This document shows positions 30,950-40,507 of a DNA stretch of 64,000 bases, in pieces. The notes beneath the pieces were generated by a model. The model was not told the DNA's origin. It saw only the letters and a list, made by a program, of their open reading frames with translations, and did no database searches. Origin of the DNA: an uncultured Alphaproteobacteria bacterium (GTDB taxonomy: Bacteria > Pseudomonadota > Alphaproteobacteria > HIMB59 > GCA-002718135); NCBI GenBank assembly GCA_902621165.1, contig CACNKX010000004.1, forward strand, positions 1 through 64,000, read 5' to 3'. The translations under genes and the position numbers were made by a program. Within the stretch, counting starts at the first letter, position 1. Each line of letters opens with the position of its first letter.

Positions 30950-31479
30950 TGTCAAGAATTGCCAAAAATCCAATTAAAATCTCTAATGATGTTGAATGCA
31001 CTTTTGTTAATGGGATTTTTTCAGCAAAAGGTAAGTTAGGTCAATTGGATATAAGTGTAAATTCAAATTATAATATTAATATTCAAGATGATGAAGTTAA
31101 AGTTTTACCATTGAATGAAAATAAAAGTGATCCAAATTGGGGAACTACAAGAGCAATAATAGCAAATACAATAAATGGAGTTACCAACGGTTTTACTAAA
31201 ACACTAGAGTTAAATGGTACAGGATACAGGGCTAGTGTTTCAGGTTCAAAACTTAAACTTGAACTTGGTTATAGTCACGATATTAACTTTGATATTCCTA
31301 AAGATGTTAAAATAGAGTGTCCTAAACAAAATATAATTAAACTTACCAGCATTAATAAAGAAAAACTTGGCGCAGCAGCAGCTGAGATAAGATCATTTAG
31401 AAAACCAGAGCCGTTTAAAGGTAAAGGAATTAAATATAGTGATGAATATATTTTTAGAAAAGAAGGAAAAAAGAAATAA
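30949..31479 (+). CDS. rplF: 50S ribosomal protein L6
   Basis: 176 residues. Two repeated alpha/beta domains next to the sarcin-ricin loop. SRIAKNPI starts it; ELNGTGYRASVSG lies near residue 84 and the signature PEPFKGKGIKYSDE near residue 152. Three bases separate it from rplR. Confidence 0.97.
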   Translation: MSRIAKNPIKISNDVECTFVNGIFSAKGKLGQLDISVNSNYNINIQDDEVKVLPLNENKSDPNWGTTRAIIANTINGVTNGFTKTLELNGTGYRASVSGSKLKLELGYSHDINFDIPKDVKIECPKQNIIKLTSINKEKLGAAAAEIRSFRKPEPFKGKGIKYSDEYIFRKEGKKK

Positions 31480-31482
31480 AAT

Positions 31483-31815
31483 ATGAAAGATCGTGAACAA
31501 AGAATTAGATTTAAAATAAAAAAAATATCGAAAAGAAAAAGGTTAACTGTGTTTAGATCTAATAATCATATTTACGCCCAACTAATCGATGATACAAAAG
31601 GTTTAACATTAGCAAGTTCCTCGTCAATTGAAAAATCAATTAGAGAACAAAAGCTTACAAGAAAAGAAATTGCTGAACTAATTGGTAAAAATATAGCAAA
31701 AAAAATACTTTCAAAAGGTATTGATAGAGTTGCATTTGATAGAGGTAAGTATAAATATCACGGATTAATAAAAATTCTCGCTGAGGCAGCAAGATTAGAA
31801 GGACTTAATTTCTAG
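31483..31815 (+). CDS. rplR: 50S ribosomal protein L18
   Basis: 110 residues. 5S rRNA-binding protein. [18 protein letters not shown] near residue 20 and [22 protein letters not shown] near the C-terminus are conserved. The N-terminus is basic, as expected for RNA binding. Confidence 0.96.
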   Translation: MKDREQRIRFKIKKISKRKRLTVFRSNNHIYAQLIDDTKGLTLASSSSIEKSIREQKLTRKEIAELIGKNIAKKILSKGIDRVAFDRGKYKYHGLIKILAEAARLEGLNF

Positions 31816-31824
31816 AGGTTATTT

Positions 31825-32331
31825 ATGTTTGAAAATGATAAAAATGAATTAAGTGAACACTTAGTTACAATTAATAGAGTTGCAAAAGTTGTTAAAGGTG
31901 GAAGAAGGTTTGGTTTTGCAGCTATTATGATCGTTGGTGATAATAAGGGCAGAGTTGGTATTGGAACCGGAAAAGCTAAAGAGGTGCCAGAAGCCGTTAG
32001 AAAAGCAACTGAAAATGCAAAAACCAAAATGATAAGAGTTCATTTAAAAGAAAATAGAACAATTCATCACGATACAGTTGGTCGTTTTGGTGCTGGAAAA
32101 GTTATATTAAGATCAGCAGCACCAGGCACTGGTATTATTGCCGGTGGACCCATGAGAGCTTTATTTGAATCTTTAGGAATTAAAGATGTTGTTGCAAAAT
32201 CTACCGGCACTTCAAATCCTCATAACATGTTAAAGGCTACAATTAATGCTTTTAAGATGTCAGAGTCACCAAAATCAGTAGCATCGAAAAGATCAAAAAA
32301 AATAAATGAAATTAATAATAGTAAAAAGTAG
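31825..32331 (+). CDS. rpsE: 30S ribosomal protein S5
   Basis: 168 residues. Decoding-fidelity protein. [18 protein letters not shown] near residue 22 is the double-stranded-RNA-binding loop; [17 protein letters not shown] follows. The stop is only 6 bases before rplO, leaving no room for rpmD (L30), which normally sits here. Confidence 0.97.
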   Translation: MFENDKNELSEHLVTINRVAKVVKGGRRFGFAAIMIVGDNKGRVGIGTGKAKEVPEAVRKATENAKTKMIRVHLKENRTIHHDTVGRFGAGKVILRSAAPGTGIIAGGPMRALFESLGIKDVVAKSTGTSNPHNMLKATINAFKMSESPKSVASKRSKKINEINNSKK

Positions 32332-32337
32332 ATAAAT

Positions 32338-32796
32338 ATGAAAATTAATGAAATTAAATCAACTCTTACTTCTTCAAAAAAAATGAAGAGAAGAGGAAGA
32401 GGGGCAGGATCTGGTTTAGGTAAAACGGCAGGAAGAGGAGTAAAAGGTCAAAAATCTAGATCAGGCGTTTCTATCAATGGATTTGAAGGCGGGCAAATGC
32501 CACTTTATCGTCGTTTACCAAAAAGAGGTTTTAAAAATCCGTTTAAAATTAAAACCCAAAATATTAATTTTACAATGATAAATACATTCATAAAAAAATA
32601 TAATTTAAATCCTAAAGAAATTACTGAAGATGATCTTTTTAATAAGAAAATTTTTAAAAGATCAAAAGGTAACTTAAAGCTACTTAATATTGGTCAATTA
32701 GAAAATCCAATTAATTTAGAAGTTTCTTTTGCATCTAAAAAAGCAATTGAAGCTTTAGAAAAATTAGGTGGAAGTATTAAAATTAAGAAGAAATAG
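32338..32796 (+). CDS. rplO: 50S ribosomal protein L15
   Basis: 152 residues. Late-assembly 23S binder. [18 protein letters not shown] near residue 18 and [18 protein letters not shown] near residue 49 are diagnostic. The C-terminus ends in a lysine run. It abuts secY with no spacer. Confidence 0.97.
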   Translation: MKINEIKSTLTSSKKMKRRGRGAGSGLGKTAGRGVKGQKSRSGVSINGFEGGQMPLYRRLPKRGFKNPFKIKTQNINFTMINTFIKKYNLNPKEITEDDLFNKKIFKRSKGNLKLLNIGQLENPINLEVSFASKKAIEALEKLGGSIKIKKK

Positions 32797-34137
32797 ATGG
32801 CAACTGCTGCAGATAGATTAGCAAATAACTTAAATTTTGGTGCTCTTGGTAAAGCTACTGAGCTTAGACAGAGATTATTATTTACTTTGGGAGCTCTAAT
32901 TGTATTTCGTCTAGGAACTTTTTTACCAATACCTGGGATTAATCCAGTAGCACTTCAGCAATTTTTTGAACAACAATCATCTGGTATTTTAGGAATTTTC
33001 GATACATTTTCTGGAGGTGCATTAGGGAGAATGGGTATTTTCGCTCTAGGAGTAATGCCGTATATTTCATCATCTATCATAATGACTTTAATGCAATCAG
33101 CTATACCTTATTTAAAATCTTTAAAAGAACAAGGAACTAAAGGTAGGAGACAACTTCTTCAATATACTAGATATGCAACTGTCTTAATTGCAGCTGTACA
33201 GGGATATGGTGTATCAATAGGCCTTGAGTCTATGCAGACAACCTATGGTAATATTGTATTTGAACCAGGTATTTTTTTTAGATTAACAACAGTTATTACT
33301 CTTGTAGGTGGTACAATTTTTTTAATGTGGTTAGGGGAACAAATATCATCTAGAGGAGTAGGTAACGGTATATCTCTAATCATAACTGCTGGTATTATTG
33401 CAAATCTACCGGGCGCTTTTGTAAGTACATTACAGCTAGGTAGAACTGGAGAATTAAGTATTGCTTTTATTTTAGGTATACTAATACTTATTTTATTACT
33501 TATAATTTTCATTGTATTTGTTGAGAAAGCTCAACGAAGATTGCCTGTTCAATATCCAAAAAGACAAGTAGGAAACAAAATTTATGGAGGTCAGAGTTCT
33601 CATTTACCACTAAAAATAAACACTGCAGGTGTAATTCCAGTAATATTTGCTTCTTCGATACTACTTCTTCCAAATACAATGTCAGGATTTGGAGCTGGAT
33701 CTTCAAGTGATATTTTTATTTTAATTTCTAGTTATCTAGGAAGGGGACAACCATTGTACTTATCTTTATATGCAGCAATGATTATATTTTTTGGTTTTTT
33801 TTACACGTCTATCGTCTTTAATCCTGATGAACAGGCAGAAAATTTAAGAAAATATGGCGGTTTTATTCCTGGGATTAGACCAGGTGAAAACACAGCAAAG
33901 TATATAGAATATGTTTTAATTAGATTAACTACGATTGGAACAATATATTTAACTTTTGTGGCATTATTACCAGAATTTCTACTGTCGAGAACTTCAATAC
34001 CATTTTATTTAGGTGGCACAGCATTATTAATTGTTGTTGTAGTAATGATTGATTTTATAACCCAAGTACAATCACATCTTTTTCAACATCAATATGAGGG
34101 ATTACTAAAAAAAACAAAGCTAAAAGGTAGAAGATAA
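32797..34137 (+). CDS. secY: Preprotein translocase subunit SecY
   Basis: 446 residues with about ten membrane spans; the pore of SecYEG in the inner membrane. Seen: the plug region IFDTFSGGALGRMGIFALGVMPYIS near residue 69, GNGISLIITAGIIANLPG, and the cytoplasmic loop GFIPGIRPGENTAKYIE that contacts SecA. It is the last spc-type gene and is followed one base later by adk. Confidence 0.98.
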   Translation: MATAADRLANNLNFGALGKATELRQRLLFTLGALIVFRLGTFLPIPGINPVALQQFFEQQSSGILGIFDTFSGGALGRMGIFALGVMPYISSSIIMTLMQSAIPYLKSLKEQGTKGRRQLLQYTRYATVLIAAVQGYGVSIGLESMQTTYGNIVFEPGIFFRLTTVITLVGGTIFLMWLGEQISSRGVGNGISLIITAGIIANLPGAFVSTLQLGRTGELSIAFILGILILILLLIIFIVFVEKAQRRLPVQYPKRQVGNKIYGGQSSHLPLKINTAGVIPVIFASSILLLPNTMSGFGAGSSSDIFILISSYLGRGQPLYLSLYAAMIIFFGFFYTSIVFNPDEQAENLRKYGGFIPGIRPGENTAKYIEYVLIRLTTIGTIYLTFVALLPEFLLSRTSIPFYLGGTALLIVVVVMIDFITQVQSHLFQHQYEGLLKKTKLKGRR

Positions 34138-34138
34138 A

Positions 34139-34708
34139 TTGTCTAATATTATTTTTTTTGGCCCTCCTGGAGCAGGTAAGGGTACTCAAGCTAAAATAAT
34201 TGCAAAATATTTAAATATATCGCATCTTTCAACAGGTGATATTTTAAGAAATAAATTGCTAGATAATGACAATTTATCAAAAGAATTAAAAAAAATTATG
34301 AGTGCCGGCAATTTAGTTTCTGATGACGTATTAAATTCAATTGTTTCTTCAAGATTAAGTAATGAAAATAATGGTTTTATATTAGATGGTTATCCTAGAA
34401 CACTATCCCAATCTGAATTTCTTAATGAGTTTCTTTCAGAGGTATCCAAATCTATAAATTATATTTTTAATATTCAAATAAATTTTGAAACATTAAAAAA
34501 CAGAATATTAAAACGATCATCTGAAGAGGGTCGAGAAGATGATAATATTGATGTCATAGAAACTAGATATAATGAATATCTAAATTCTACACAAAAAGTG
34601 TCTAATTTTTATAATAAAGAATACCCTACTATATTTCATGAAATTGACGGATCTTTGCAAATTCAGCAAATAACTGAAAATATTAAACAAATTTTAAAAA
34701 AATCATGA
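34139..34708 (+). CDS. adk: Adenylate kinase, short form without zinc lid
   Basis: 189 residues from a TTG start directly after secY. P-loop GPPGAGKGTQ at residues 8-17, the AMP-site LSTGDILRN near residue 31 and DGYPRTLSQ near 80. The LID region (about residues 120-130) is short: KRSSEEGREDDN replaces the usual 30-residue lid with zinc cysteines, as in other alphaproteobacterial enzymes. Catalyses ATP + AMP = 2 ADP. Confidence 0.96.
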   Translation: MSNIIFFGPPGAGKGTQAKIIAKYLNISHLSTGDILRNKLLDNDNLSKELKKIMSAGNLVSDDVLNSIVSSRLSNENNGFILDGYPRTLSQSEFLNEFLSEVSKSINYIFNIQINFETLKNRILKRSSEEGREDDNIDVIETRYNEYLNSTQKVSNFYNKEYPTIFHEIDGSLQIQQITENIKQILKKS

Positions 34709-34738
34709 AAAACAGCGGATTTTTTCGGATATCTCTTC

Positions 34739-34766
34739 TTGACTAGACATGTAATTATCATGTATT
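34739..34766 (+). promoter_or_regulatory. Candidate promoter for rpsM-rpsK-rpoA-rplQ
   Basis: TTGACT (34739-34744), 16 bases, TGTATT (34761-34766, 4/6 to consensus) in the gap between adk and rpsM. An inverted repeat ACATG/CATGT (34747-34751 and 34759-34763) covers the spacer and the front of the -10. Confidence 0.35.
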
Positions 34767-34796
34767 CACCCTCATTCATTTTTTTTGGATTTCATT

Positions 34797-35177
34797 ATGG
34801 CTAGGATTTCAGGCGTTAACATTCCCACTAATAAAAAAATATACATAGCACTTACTTATATTTTTGGAATTGGTAAAAAAATTGCATCAGATATTTGCAA
34901 GGATGCTTCAATTGACACAACTAAAAGAGTCAGTGAGTTGAATGAAGATGAGATTAATAAAATAAGAGATTTAATTGATAAAGAATACTCTGTTGAAGGT
35001 GACTTAAGAAGAAAAATATCACTAGATATTAAAAGATTAAATGACTTAGGCTGTTATAGAGGATTAAGACATAGAAAAAAATTACCCGTGAGAGGTCAAA
35101 GAACTCATACAAATGCAAGAACTAGAAAAGGGAAAGCTGTTGCTATTGCAGGTAAAAAGAAAGTCACAAAAGGTTAA
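34797..35177 (+). CDS. rpsM: 30S ribosomal protein S13
   Basis: 126 residues from ATG 34797, giving [13 protein letters not shown] as in other S13s and placing GGA 8 bases upstream; an in-frame TTG at 34785 is less likely. Intersubunit-bridge protein of the 30S head. The signature [22 protein letters not shown] near residue 91 is intact. One base separates it from rpsK. Confidence 0.97.
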   Translation: MARISGVNIPTNKKIYIALTYIFGIGKKIASDICKDASIDTTKRVSELNEDEINKIRDLIDKEYSVEGDLRRKISLDIKRLNDLGCYRGLRHRKKLPVRGQRTHTNARTRKGKAVAIAGKKKVTKG

Positions 35178-35178
35178 A

Positions 35179-35559
35179 ATGGTTGAAAAAAAGAAATCTA
35201 AAGTTAAAAAAAAACTATCATCAGGTGTTGCTCATATAGTTTCATCATTTAATAATACCATAATTACTATTACTGATGAAAAAGGTAATGCATTGGCGTG
35301 GTCTTCATCTGGCCATAAAGGTTTTAAAGGCTCAAGAAAATCAACCCCATACGCAGCTCAAATAGCAGCTGAAGATGTTGGAAATAAAGCAAAAGAACAC
35401 GGTTTAAAAAATCTTAAAGTTGAAGTTTCTGGCCCAGGATCTGGAAGAGAATCAGCCTTAAGATCATTGCAATCAATTGGTTATGTAATAACTTCGATAA
35501 AAGATGTTACACCTATCCCTCATAATGGATGCAGACCAAGAAAAAGAAGAAGAGTATAA
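35179..35559 (+). CDS. rpsK: 30S ribosomal protein S11
   Basis: 126 residues from ATG 35179; the longer in-frame reading from 35113 overlaps rpsM and is rejected. Platform protein with S18/S21. [18 protein letters not shown] near residue 16 and the C-terminal [18 protein letters not shown] are family signatures. Confidence 0.97.
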   Translation: MVEKKKSKVKKKLSSGVAHIVSSFNNTIITITDEKGNALAWSSSGHKGFKGSRKSTPYAAQIAAEDVGNKAKEHGLKNLKVEVSGPGSGRESALRSLQSIGYVITSIKDVTPIPHNGCRPRKRRRV

Positions 35560-35576
35560 AAAAAGGAGATAAGTAA

Positions 35577-36599
35577 GTGTTACAAAAAAACTGGAGTGAA
35601 TTAATTAAACCTACAAAAATGGAAGTTAATGTAGAAGAAAGTAATGGAAGAATAGGTAAACTTACTGCTGAGCCATTGGAACGTGGATTTGGATTAACAT
35701 TAGGTAATTCTATAAGAAGAATCTTACTTTCTTCATTACAAGGTGCTGCTATTACATCTGTTAAATTTAAAGGAGTAGTTCATGAATTTTCAACTATCCC
35801 TGGCGTTAAAGAAGATCTAACTGATATCCTTTTAAACTTAAAATCAATTGCAGTTAAAGTGCATTCACCTGGTTTAAAAAAAATGTATTTAAAATCAACT
35901 GGATCTGGAGAATTAAGAGCTGGAAATTTTGAGACTGACTCTGAAACGGAAATTATGAATCCCGATCAACTTATTATGACATTAGATTCTAACGCAGATG
36001 TTGAAATTGAGGCAAATGTCGAAACTGGAAAAGGGTACGTGTCTGCTGAAGTGGCGGAAGATGAAAATAAAGTTATTGGAGAAATAAAACTTGATGCAAT
36101 GTTTAGTCCTGTTGTCAAAGCATCTTATAAAGTAGAAAACAGTAGAGTAGGACAAGTTACTGATTTTGATAAACTAGTATTTGAAGTTGAAACAAATGGA
36201 GCAATTTCACCTGATGATGCTATTGCTTTAGCGGCAAGAATTTTGCAGGATCAACTTCAACCATTTATTAATTTTGATGAACCAGAAGTAGTTCCTGATC
36301 AATCTCAAGTTCAAGCGTTATCATTTAATTCTAACTTATTAAAAAAAGTAGAAGAACTTGAGTTGTCAGTAAGATCTGCAAATTGTCTAAAAAATGACAA
36401 CATAATTTATATAGGTGATCTCGTACAAAAGTCAGAATCTGAAATGTTAAGAACTCCAAACTTTGGAAGAAAATCACTTAATGAAATTAAAGAAGTTCTT
36501 CAACAAATGGAACTTAACTTAGGAATGTCTGTTCCTGACTGGCCTCCAGAAAATATTGATGAACTTGCTAAGAAATATGAGGATCCTTTTAATAAATAG
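35577..36599 (+). CDS. rpoA: DNA-directed RNA polymerase alpha subunit
   Basis: 340 residues from GTG 35577 with AAAGGAG upstream. The N-domain (about 1-235), with [20 protein letters not shown] near residue 36, forms the dimer scaffold. The C-domain (about 255-330), with [14 protein letters not shown] and [13 protein letters not shown], binds UP elements and activators. Standard organisation. Confidence 0.99.
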   Translation: MLQKNWSELIKPTKMEVNVEESNGRIGKLTAEPLERGFGLTLGNSIRRILLSSLQGAAITSVKFKGVVHEFSTIPGVKEDLTDILLNLKSIAVKVHSPGLKKMYLKSTGSGELRAGNFETDSETEIMNPDQLIMTLDSNADVEIEANVETGKGYVSAEVAEDENKVIGEIKLDAMFSPVVKASYKVENSRVGQVTDFDKLVFEVETNGAISPDDAIALAARILQDQLQPFINFDEPEVVPDQSQVQALSFNSNLLKKVEELELSVRSANCLKNDNIIYIGDLVQKSESEMLRTPNFGRKSLNEIKEVLQQMELNLGMSVPDWPPENIDELAKKYEDPFNK

Positions 36600-36607
36600 T
36601 ATCATTC

Positions 36608-37045
36608 ATGAAACATAATATTAAAAATAAAAAGTTAAACAAAACAACCTCTCATAGAAAAGCAATGTTTATGAATATGTCTAATGCTTTAATTAAGCAT
36701 GAACAGATAACAACTACTTTAGCAAAGGCTAAAGAATTAAGAAGATTTGTTGAAAAAATTATAACCCTAGGCAAAAAAGCCGACTTACTATCAAGAAGAA
36801 AAGCAATTTCTATTTTACAAGATCAAAAAATTTTAAAAAAAGTATTTGATGTCCTTGCTGACAGATATAAAGATAGAAGCGGTGGATATACTCGTATTAT
36901 AAAACTTGGGAACAGATTTGGTGATAACGCACCAACAGCTGTAATAGAGTTTGTTGATAGAGATGAAAATGCAAAAGGACAAGACAGCGGTCCAGTTATT
37001 GAAAAAAAATCTACTGAAGAAGTAGAAGAACAACCAACAGTTTAA
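36608..37045 (+). CDS. rplQ: 50S ribosomal protein L17
   Basis: 145 residues. Begins [20 protein letters not shown], with [19 protein letters not shown] near residue 31 and [18 protein letters not shown] near residue 94. An acidic, Glu-rich tail of about 25 residues extends beyond the core. It ends the ribosomal block, 5 bases before crcB. Confidence 0.97.
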   Translation: MKHNIKNKKLNKTTSHRKAMFMNMSNALIKHEQITTTLAKAKELRRFVEKIITLGKKADLLSRRKAISILQDQKILKKVFDVLADRYKDRSGGYTRIIKLGNRFGDNAPTAVIEFVDRDENAKGQDSGPVIEKKSTEEVEEQPTV

Positions 37046-37050
37046 ATATA

Positions 37051-37419
37051 TTGTTCAACTTAATGTTAGTCGCCACTGGTGGTGCATTTGGAGCAGTACT
37101 AAGATATCTTTTAACAATCTTTAGCAAATCTCTTTTTGTATCTAGTATTTATGGGACTTTTTCTGTTAATATAATAGGTTCTTTCTTAATCGGATATTTA
37201 ATAACATCAAACGTAGTATATAATTTTTCTGAAAATTTTATTAAGTTTTTTTTAATTATCGGTTTTTTAGGATCTTTTACAACTTTTTCTGCCTTTTCCT
37301 ATGATGTTGTAGAACTAATAAATTCGAAAAAATATATTACTTCTTTTACTTATGTTTTTGTTTCAATTTTCTTATGCATAATGTTTGCATATTTAGGGAC
37401 CTTATTAAACAAGTTTTGA
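37051..37419 (+). CDS. crcB: Fluoride channel CrcB/FluC
   Basis: 122 residues from TTG 37051 (or 118 from ATG 37063; neither has a clear ribosome-binding site). Four hydrophobic spans. Family motifs: GGAFGAVLRYLL in the first span and GFLGSFTTFSAFS near residue 74, which holds the fluoride-lining phenylalanines and the central sodium site of the antiparallel dimer. Fluc channels export fluoride and protect enolase and pyrophosphatase. One base separates it from the next gene. Confidence 0.9.
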   Translation: MFNLMLVATGGAFGAVLRYLLTIFSKSLFVSSIYGTFSVNIIGSFLIGYLITSNVVYNFSENFIKFFLIIGFLGSFTTFSAFSYDVVELINSKKYITSFTYVFVSIFLCIMFAYLGTLLNKF

Positions 37420-37420
37420 T

Positions 37421-38332
37421 TTGATTAAGAATATTAAAATTTTAAAAAATTCTAACCAAAGATTAGATAAATATCTTAAATATAAATACTCATCTTTGAC
37501 ACAAGGATTTATTGAAAAAAATATCAGAAAAAAAAATATTCTTATTAACAATTCAACTACTAAAGCAAGTTATCTAGTTAAAATTAATGATGAACTCAAA
37601 ATATTAAATTTTCACGAAAATCTATATAAAAACAAGATCATTTTTAAAAAAAATATAAAAATATCTAAAGATATTTTAGCTGAATTTAAAAAATCGATAA
37701 TATTTGAAAACAATAATTTTATTGTTTTAAATAAATGGTCACAAATAGCTACACAAGGTGGAAGTAAAATAAGAATTTCAATAGATCAAATAATACAAAA
37801 TATTAACTCTCAATATAGATTGGTGCATAGACTTGATAAGGAAACATCAGGAATACTTTTAATTGCAAAAAATCTTGATTATGCAAAAAAAATATCCTCA
37901 CTTTTTAAGCAAAAAGAAATTACAAAATTTTATATTGCTTTATGTGAAGGCAATCCTAAACATAACTTTTCTCAAGTTAAATTAGATATTAAAAATAAAA
38001 AACTTAAAATTGAAACTACTGTAACCAACTACAAAGTGATAAATAAAAACAATACTATTTCTTCAATATTATTTAATCCACAAACTGGAAAGACCCATCA
38101 ACTTAGAATAGTATCTAAAAATCTTGGGTGTCCAATAGTTGGAGATAATAAATATAATATTTATTCTAAATATAAAAAAGAAAGCTTAATGTTACATGCA
38201 TTTGCAATAAAATTTACAATAGACAATAAGAAATTTGAATTTGTCTCAAATTTACCAGATTATTTTCTAAATTTTTTAAAAAAAAATAATTTAAAAATTA
38301 ATAAAGATTTAAAAAATTATTTAAATAGTTGA
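37421..38332 (+). CDS. rluC: Pseudouridine synthase, RluC/RluD type
   Basis: 303 residues from a TTG start. An N-terminal S4-like RNA-binding part (NQRLDKYLKYKYSSLTQGFI, about 12-31) is followed by the catalytic domain, with HRLDKETSGILL and catalytic Asp139, and a later GKTHQLRI motif. It isomerises uridines in 23S rRNA; RluC is the likelier subtype in this position but RluD cannot be excluded. The sequence is very lysine/asparagine-rich. It converges on lipB with a 12-base overlap. Confidence 0.88.
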   Translation: MIKNIKILKNSNQRLDKYLKYKYSSLTQGFIEKNIRKKNILINNSTTKASYLVKINDELKILNFHENLYKNKIIFKKNIKISKDILAEFKKSIIFENNNFIVLNKWSQIATQGGSKIRISIDQIIQNINSQYRLVHRLDKETSGILLIAKNLDYAKKISSLFKQKEITKFYIALCEGNPKHNFSQVKLDIKNKKLKIETTVTNYKVINKNNTISSILFNPQTGKTHQLRIVSKNLGCPIVGDNKYNIYSKYKKESLMLHAFAIKFTIDNKKFEFVSNLPDYFLNFLKKNNLKINKDLKNYLNS

Positions 38333-38968
38333 CAATTTTTCTAAAAAAATTTTTTTAAATTTATTATCAAACTCAGATTGATCTAATTTAATACCTAATT
38401 CTTCCATCGATGTATTTTGATATTCTTTTAAACCACATGAGTGAATATAATTGTAATATTTAAGATCAGGATTTATATTAAAGCTTAGTCCATGATATGT
38501 GATCCATTTTTTTATTCGTAATCCAATAGCTCCAATTTTTTTTTCTTTATTAAATGTAATGTTATTACTTTTAGTAACCCAAATACCAACCCTATCCTTA
38601 AAAGCTTTTGCTTCAATATTATAGTTAGCTAAAAAAGAAATAAGAGAACTTTCAATTATAGTAATAAACTTTCTAATATCTTTATTTTTATTATTTAGAT
38701 TCAACATAAAATAAACAATTCTTTGACCAGGTCCATGGTATGTAGTTTTTCCTCCACGATTGGTCTTTATAACATCAATAATATTTGAATTTAATATCTC
38801 TTCTTTTGAAGCACTTGTACCTTGAGTAAAAATATTGTTATGATTTAGAAACCACAATAATTCTCGAGATTTATTTTTACTTATATCATCAACTCTTGAT
38901 TCCATAAACAGCACTGCTTCTTCATAATTTATTTCATCATTAGATATTTTAATTTCAATCTGTTCCAT
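38321..38968 (-). CDS. lipB: Octanoyl-[acyl-carrier-protein]:protein transferase LipB
   Basis: 215 residues. Moves octanoate from ACP to lipoyl domains of 2-oxoacid dehydrogenases and GcvH. Motifs: RGGKTTYHGPGQ at residues 71-82, the catalytic lysine K144 in KIGAIG, and the catalytic cysteine C178 in HSCGL. It is transcribed leftwards from the 58-base gap before tRNA-Leu. Intact and of usual length. Confidence 0.94.
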   Translation of the reverse strand: MEQIEIKISNDEINYEEAVLFMESRVDDISKNKSRELLWFLNHNNIFTQGTSASKEEILNSNIIDVIKTNRGGKTTYHGPGQRIVYFMLNLNNKNKDIRKFITIIESSLISFLANYNIEAKAFKDRVGIWVTKSNNITFNKEKKIGAIGLRIKKWITYHGLSFNINPDLKYYNYIHSCGLKEYQNTSMEELGIKLDQSEFDNKFKKIFLEKLSTI

Positions 38969-38983
38969 CTTAAATTTACTTTA

Positions 38984-39012
38984 TTGATAGTTAATATCCT
39001 ATCTGTTATTTA
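38984..39012 (+). promoter_or_regulatory. Candidate promoter for tRNA-Leu and mgtE
   Basis: TTGATA (38984-38989) and, after 17 bases, TATTTA (39007-39012), about 15 bases before tRNA-Leu in the divergent gap with lipB. Moderate match only. Confidence 0.35.
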
Positions 39013-39026
39013 ATACTACTATATAT

Positions 39027-39113
39027 GCGGCTGTGGCGGAATTGGTATACGCGCAGCGTTGAGGTCGCTGTGGGATTTATCCTGTGGAAGTTCAAGTCTT
39101 CTCAGCCGCACCA
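39027..39113 (+). tRNA. trnL: tRNA-Leu(GAG)
   Basis: 87 bases with encoded CCA. Acceptor GCGGCTG pairs with CAGCCGC; anticodon stem CAGCG/CGCTG encloses TTGAGGT, giving GAG; a class-II variable arm (TGGGATTTATCCTGT) is present. The CCA end is only 6 bases before the mgtE ATG. Confidence 0.96.
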
Positions 39114-39119
39114 AATAAT

Positions 39120-40484
39120 ATGGAAGAAATAATTATAAAAAAAGATCAGAATTCATCTAAATCTGTTGAACTAGTATCTGATTATTTAGAAAATTATAAA
39201 TATGATAATGTTTTATCTTACTTGAAAGATATTCATAACGCAGATATTGCAGTCATTCTTCAAAATTTAGATCCAGTTTTACGACTAAGCCTTTTGAATA
39301 TAATTGATAAAAATTTTGATCCTGAAATATTAACTTATTTAAATGATAGTGTTAGAGAAGAAATTATAGAAACTTTAGATATAAAACAATTAGCTAACAA
39401 TGCTAAAAGTTTAGATACTGACGATGCCGTGGACTTGGCAGAAGATTTAGAAGAAAAAGATCAGACTATATTCTTAGAAAATTTAGATAAAGAAGAACGT
39501 ACATTGGTTGAAGAAGGATTAAAGTATCCTGAAGATTCTGCAGGAAGATTAATGCAAAGACAATTCGTTGCCATTAATCAATCATGGAATGTTGGTCAAG
39601 CAATAGATTATTTGAGAAATAATAAAGTGAAACTACCTGAAGATTTCTATGATATTTATTTAATTAATAATAATCAAGAAGCAAAAGGTGTTGTTCCATT
39701 AGGAAGATTAATGGGTTCCAAAAGAGAAGTAGAATTAAATTCAATAACAAATAAAGAATTAAGATTAATTGATGTAAATACAGATCAGGAAGATGTAGCT
39801 TTATTATTTAATAAATACGGTTTGGTCAGTGCTCCTGTCATCAATAATCGAAAAAAAATTATTGGATCAATTACAGTTGATGATGTTGTCGAGGTTATAG
39901 AAGAAGAAAGGGAAGAAGATATTTTAAAGCTTGGAGGTGTAGATCATACTGATTTGTATGAATCAGTTATTAGTACAACAAAATCTAGAATTTCATGGTT
40001 AATTGTAAATTTAATGACAGCTGTTGTGGCTTCAATAGTTATAGGTTTGTTTGAAGCTGCAATAGAAAAAGTAGTTGCTCTAGCTATATTAATGCCAATA
40101 GTAGCTTCTATGGGCGCTAACGCAGGTACTCAAACCTTAACTGTTGCAGTAAGAGCTATTGCAGTTAAAGAACTAACTACTAGTAATGCAATAAAAATAA
40201 TAACTAAAGAAACTTTAATCGGTGGTATAAATGGAATTATATTCGCTATCATTATATCTTTAATTTCTATTTATTGGTTTGAAAGTTTGATGTTGGGTTT
40301 TATAATAGGTCTTGCTATGATACTAAATTTACTAATCGCTGGTTTTTCAGGAATTGCAATTCCACTAGTTTTAGATAAGCTTAAAATTGATCCTGCTTTA
40401 GCATCTGCAGTAATTTTGACTACAATAACAGATGTATTTGGTTTTCTTTCTTTTCTTGGATTAGCAACTTTATTTTTAATATGA
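39120..40484 (+). CDS. mgtE: Magnesium transporter MgtE
   Basis: 454 residues from ATG 39120; an in-frame ATG at 39084 lies inside tRNA-Leu and is rejected. N-terminal helical domain (about 1-120) with DTDDAVDLAEDLEE, a CBS pair (about 128-250) with SVAPVI-like GLVSAPVINNRKKIIGSI, then five membrane spans (about 280-454) with the pore motif MPIVASMGANAGTQTLTVAVR. It is a Mg2+-gated Mg2+ channel. No ribosome-binding site is seen between the tRNA and the start, so the processed mRNA is probably almost leaderless. Confidence 0.93.
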   Translation: MEEIIIKKDQNSSKSVELVSDYLENYKYDNVLSYLKDIHNADIAVILQNLDPVLRLSLLNIIDKNFDPEILTYLNDSVREEIIETLDIKQLANNAKSLDTDDAVDLAEDLEEKDQTIFLENLDKEERTLVEEGLKYPEDSAGRLMQRQFVAINQSWNVGQAIDYLRNNKVKLPEDFYDIYLINNNQEAKGVVPLGRLMGSKREVELNSITNKELRLIDVNTDQEDVALLFNKYGLVSAPVINNRKKIIGSITVDDVVEVIEEEREEDILKLGGVDHTDLYESVISTTKSRISWLIVNLMTAVVASIVIGLFEAAIEKVVALAILMPIVASMGANAGTQTLTVAVRAIAVKELTTSNAIKIITKETLIGGINGIIFAIIISLISIYWFESLMLGFIIGLAMILNLLIAGFSGIAIPLVLDKLKIDPALASAVILTTITDVFGFLSFLGLATLFLI

Positions 40485-40507
40485 TTAAGTCTATTTAAGT
40501 TAAATCA

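Noticed and set aside
39084-39119. Extended mgtE start
   Set aside because: The ATG-like start lies within tRNA-Leu; the first ATG outside the tRNA fits the family.
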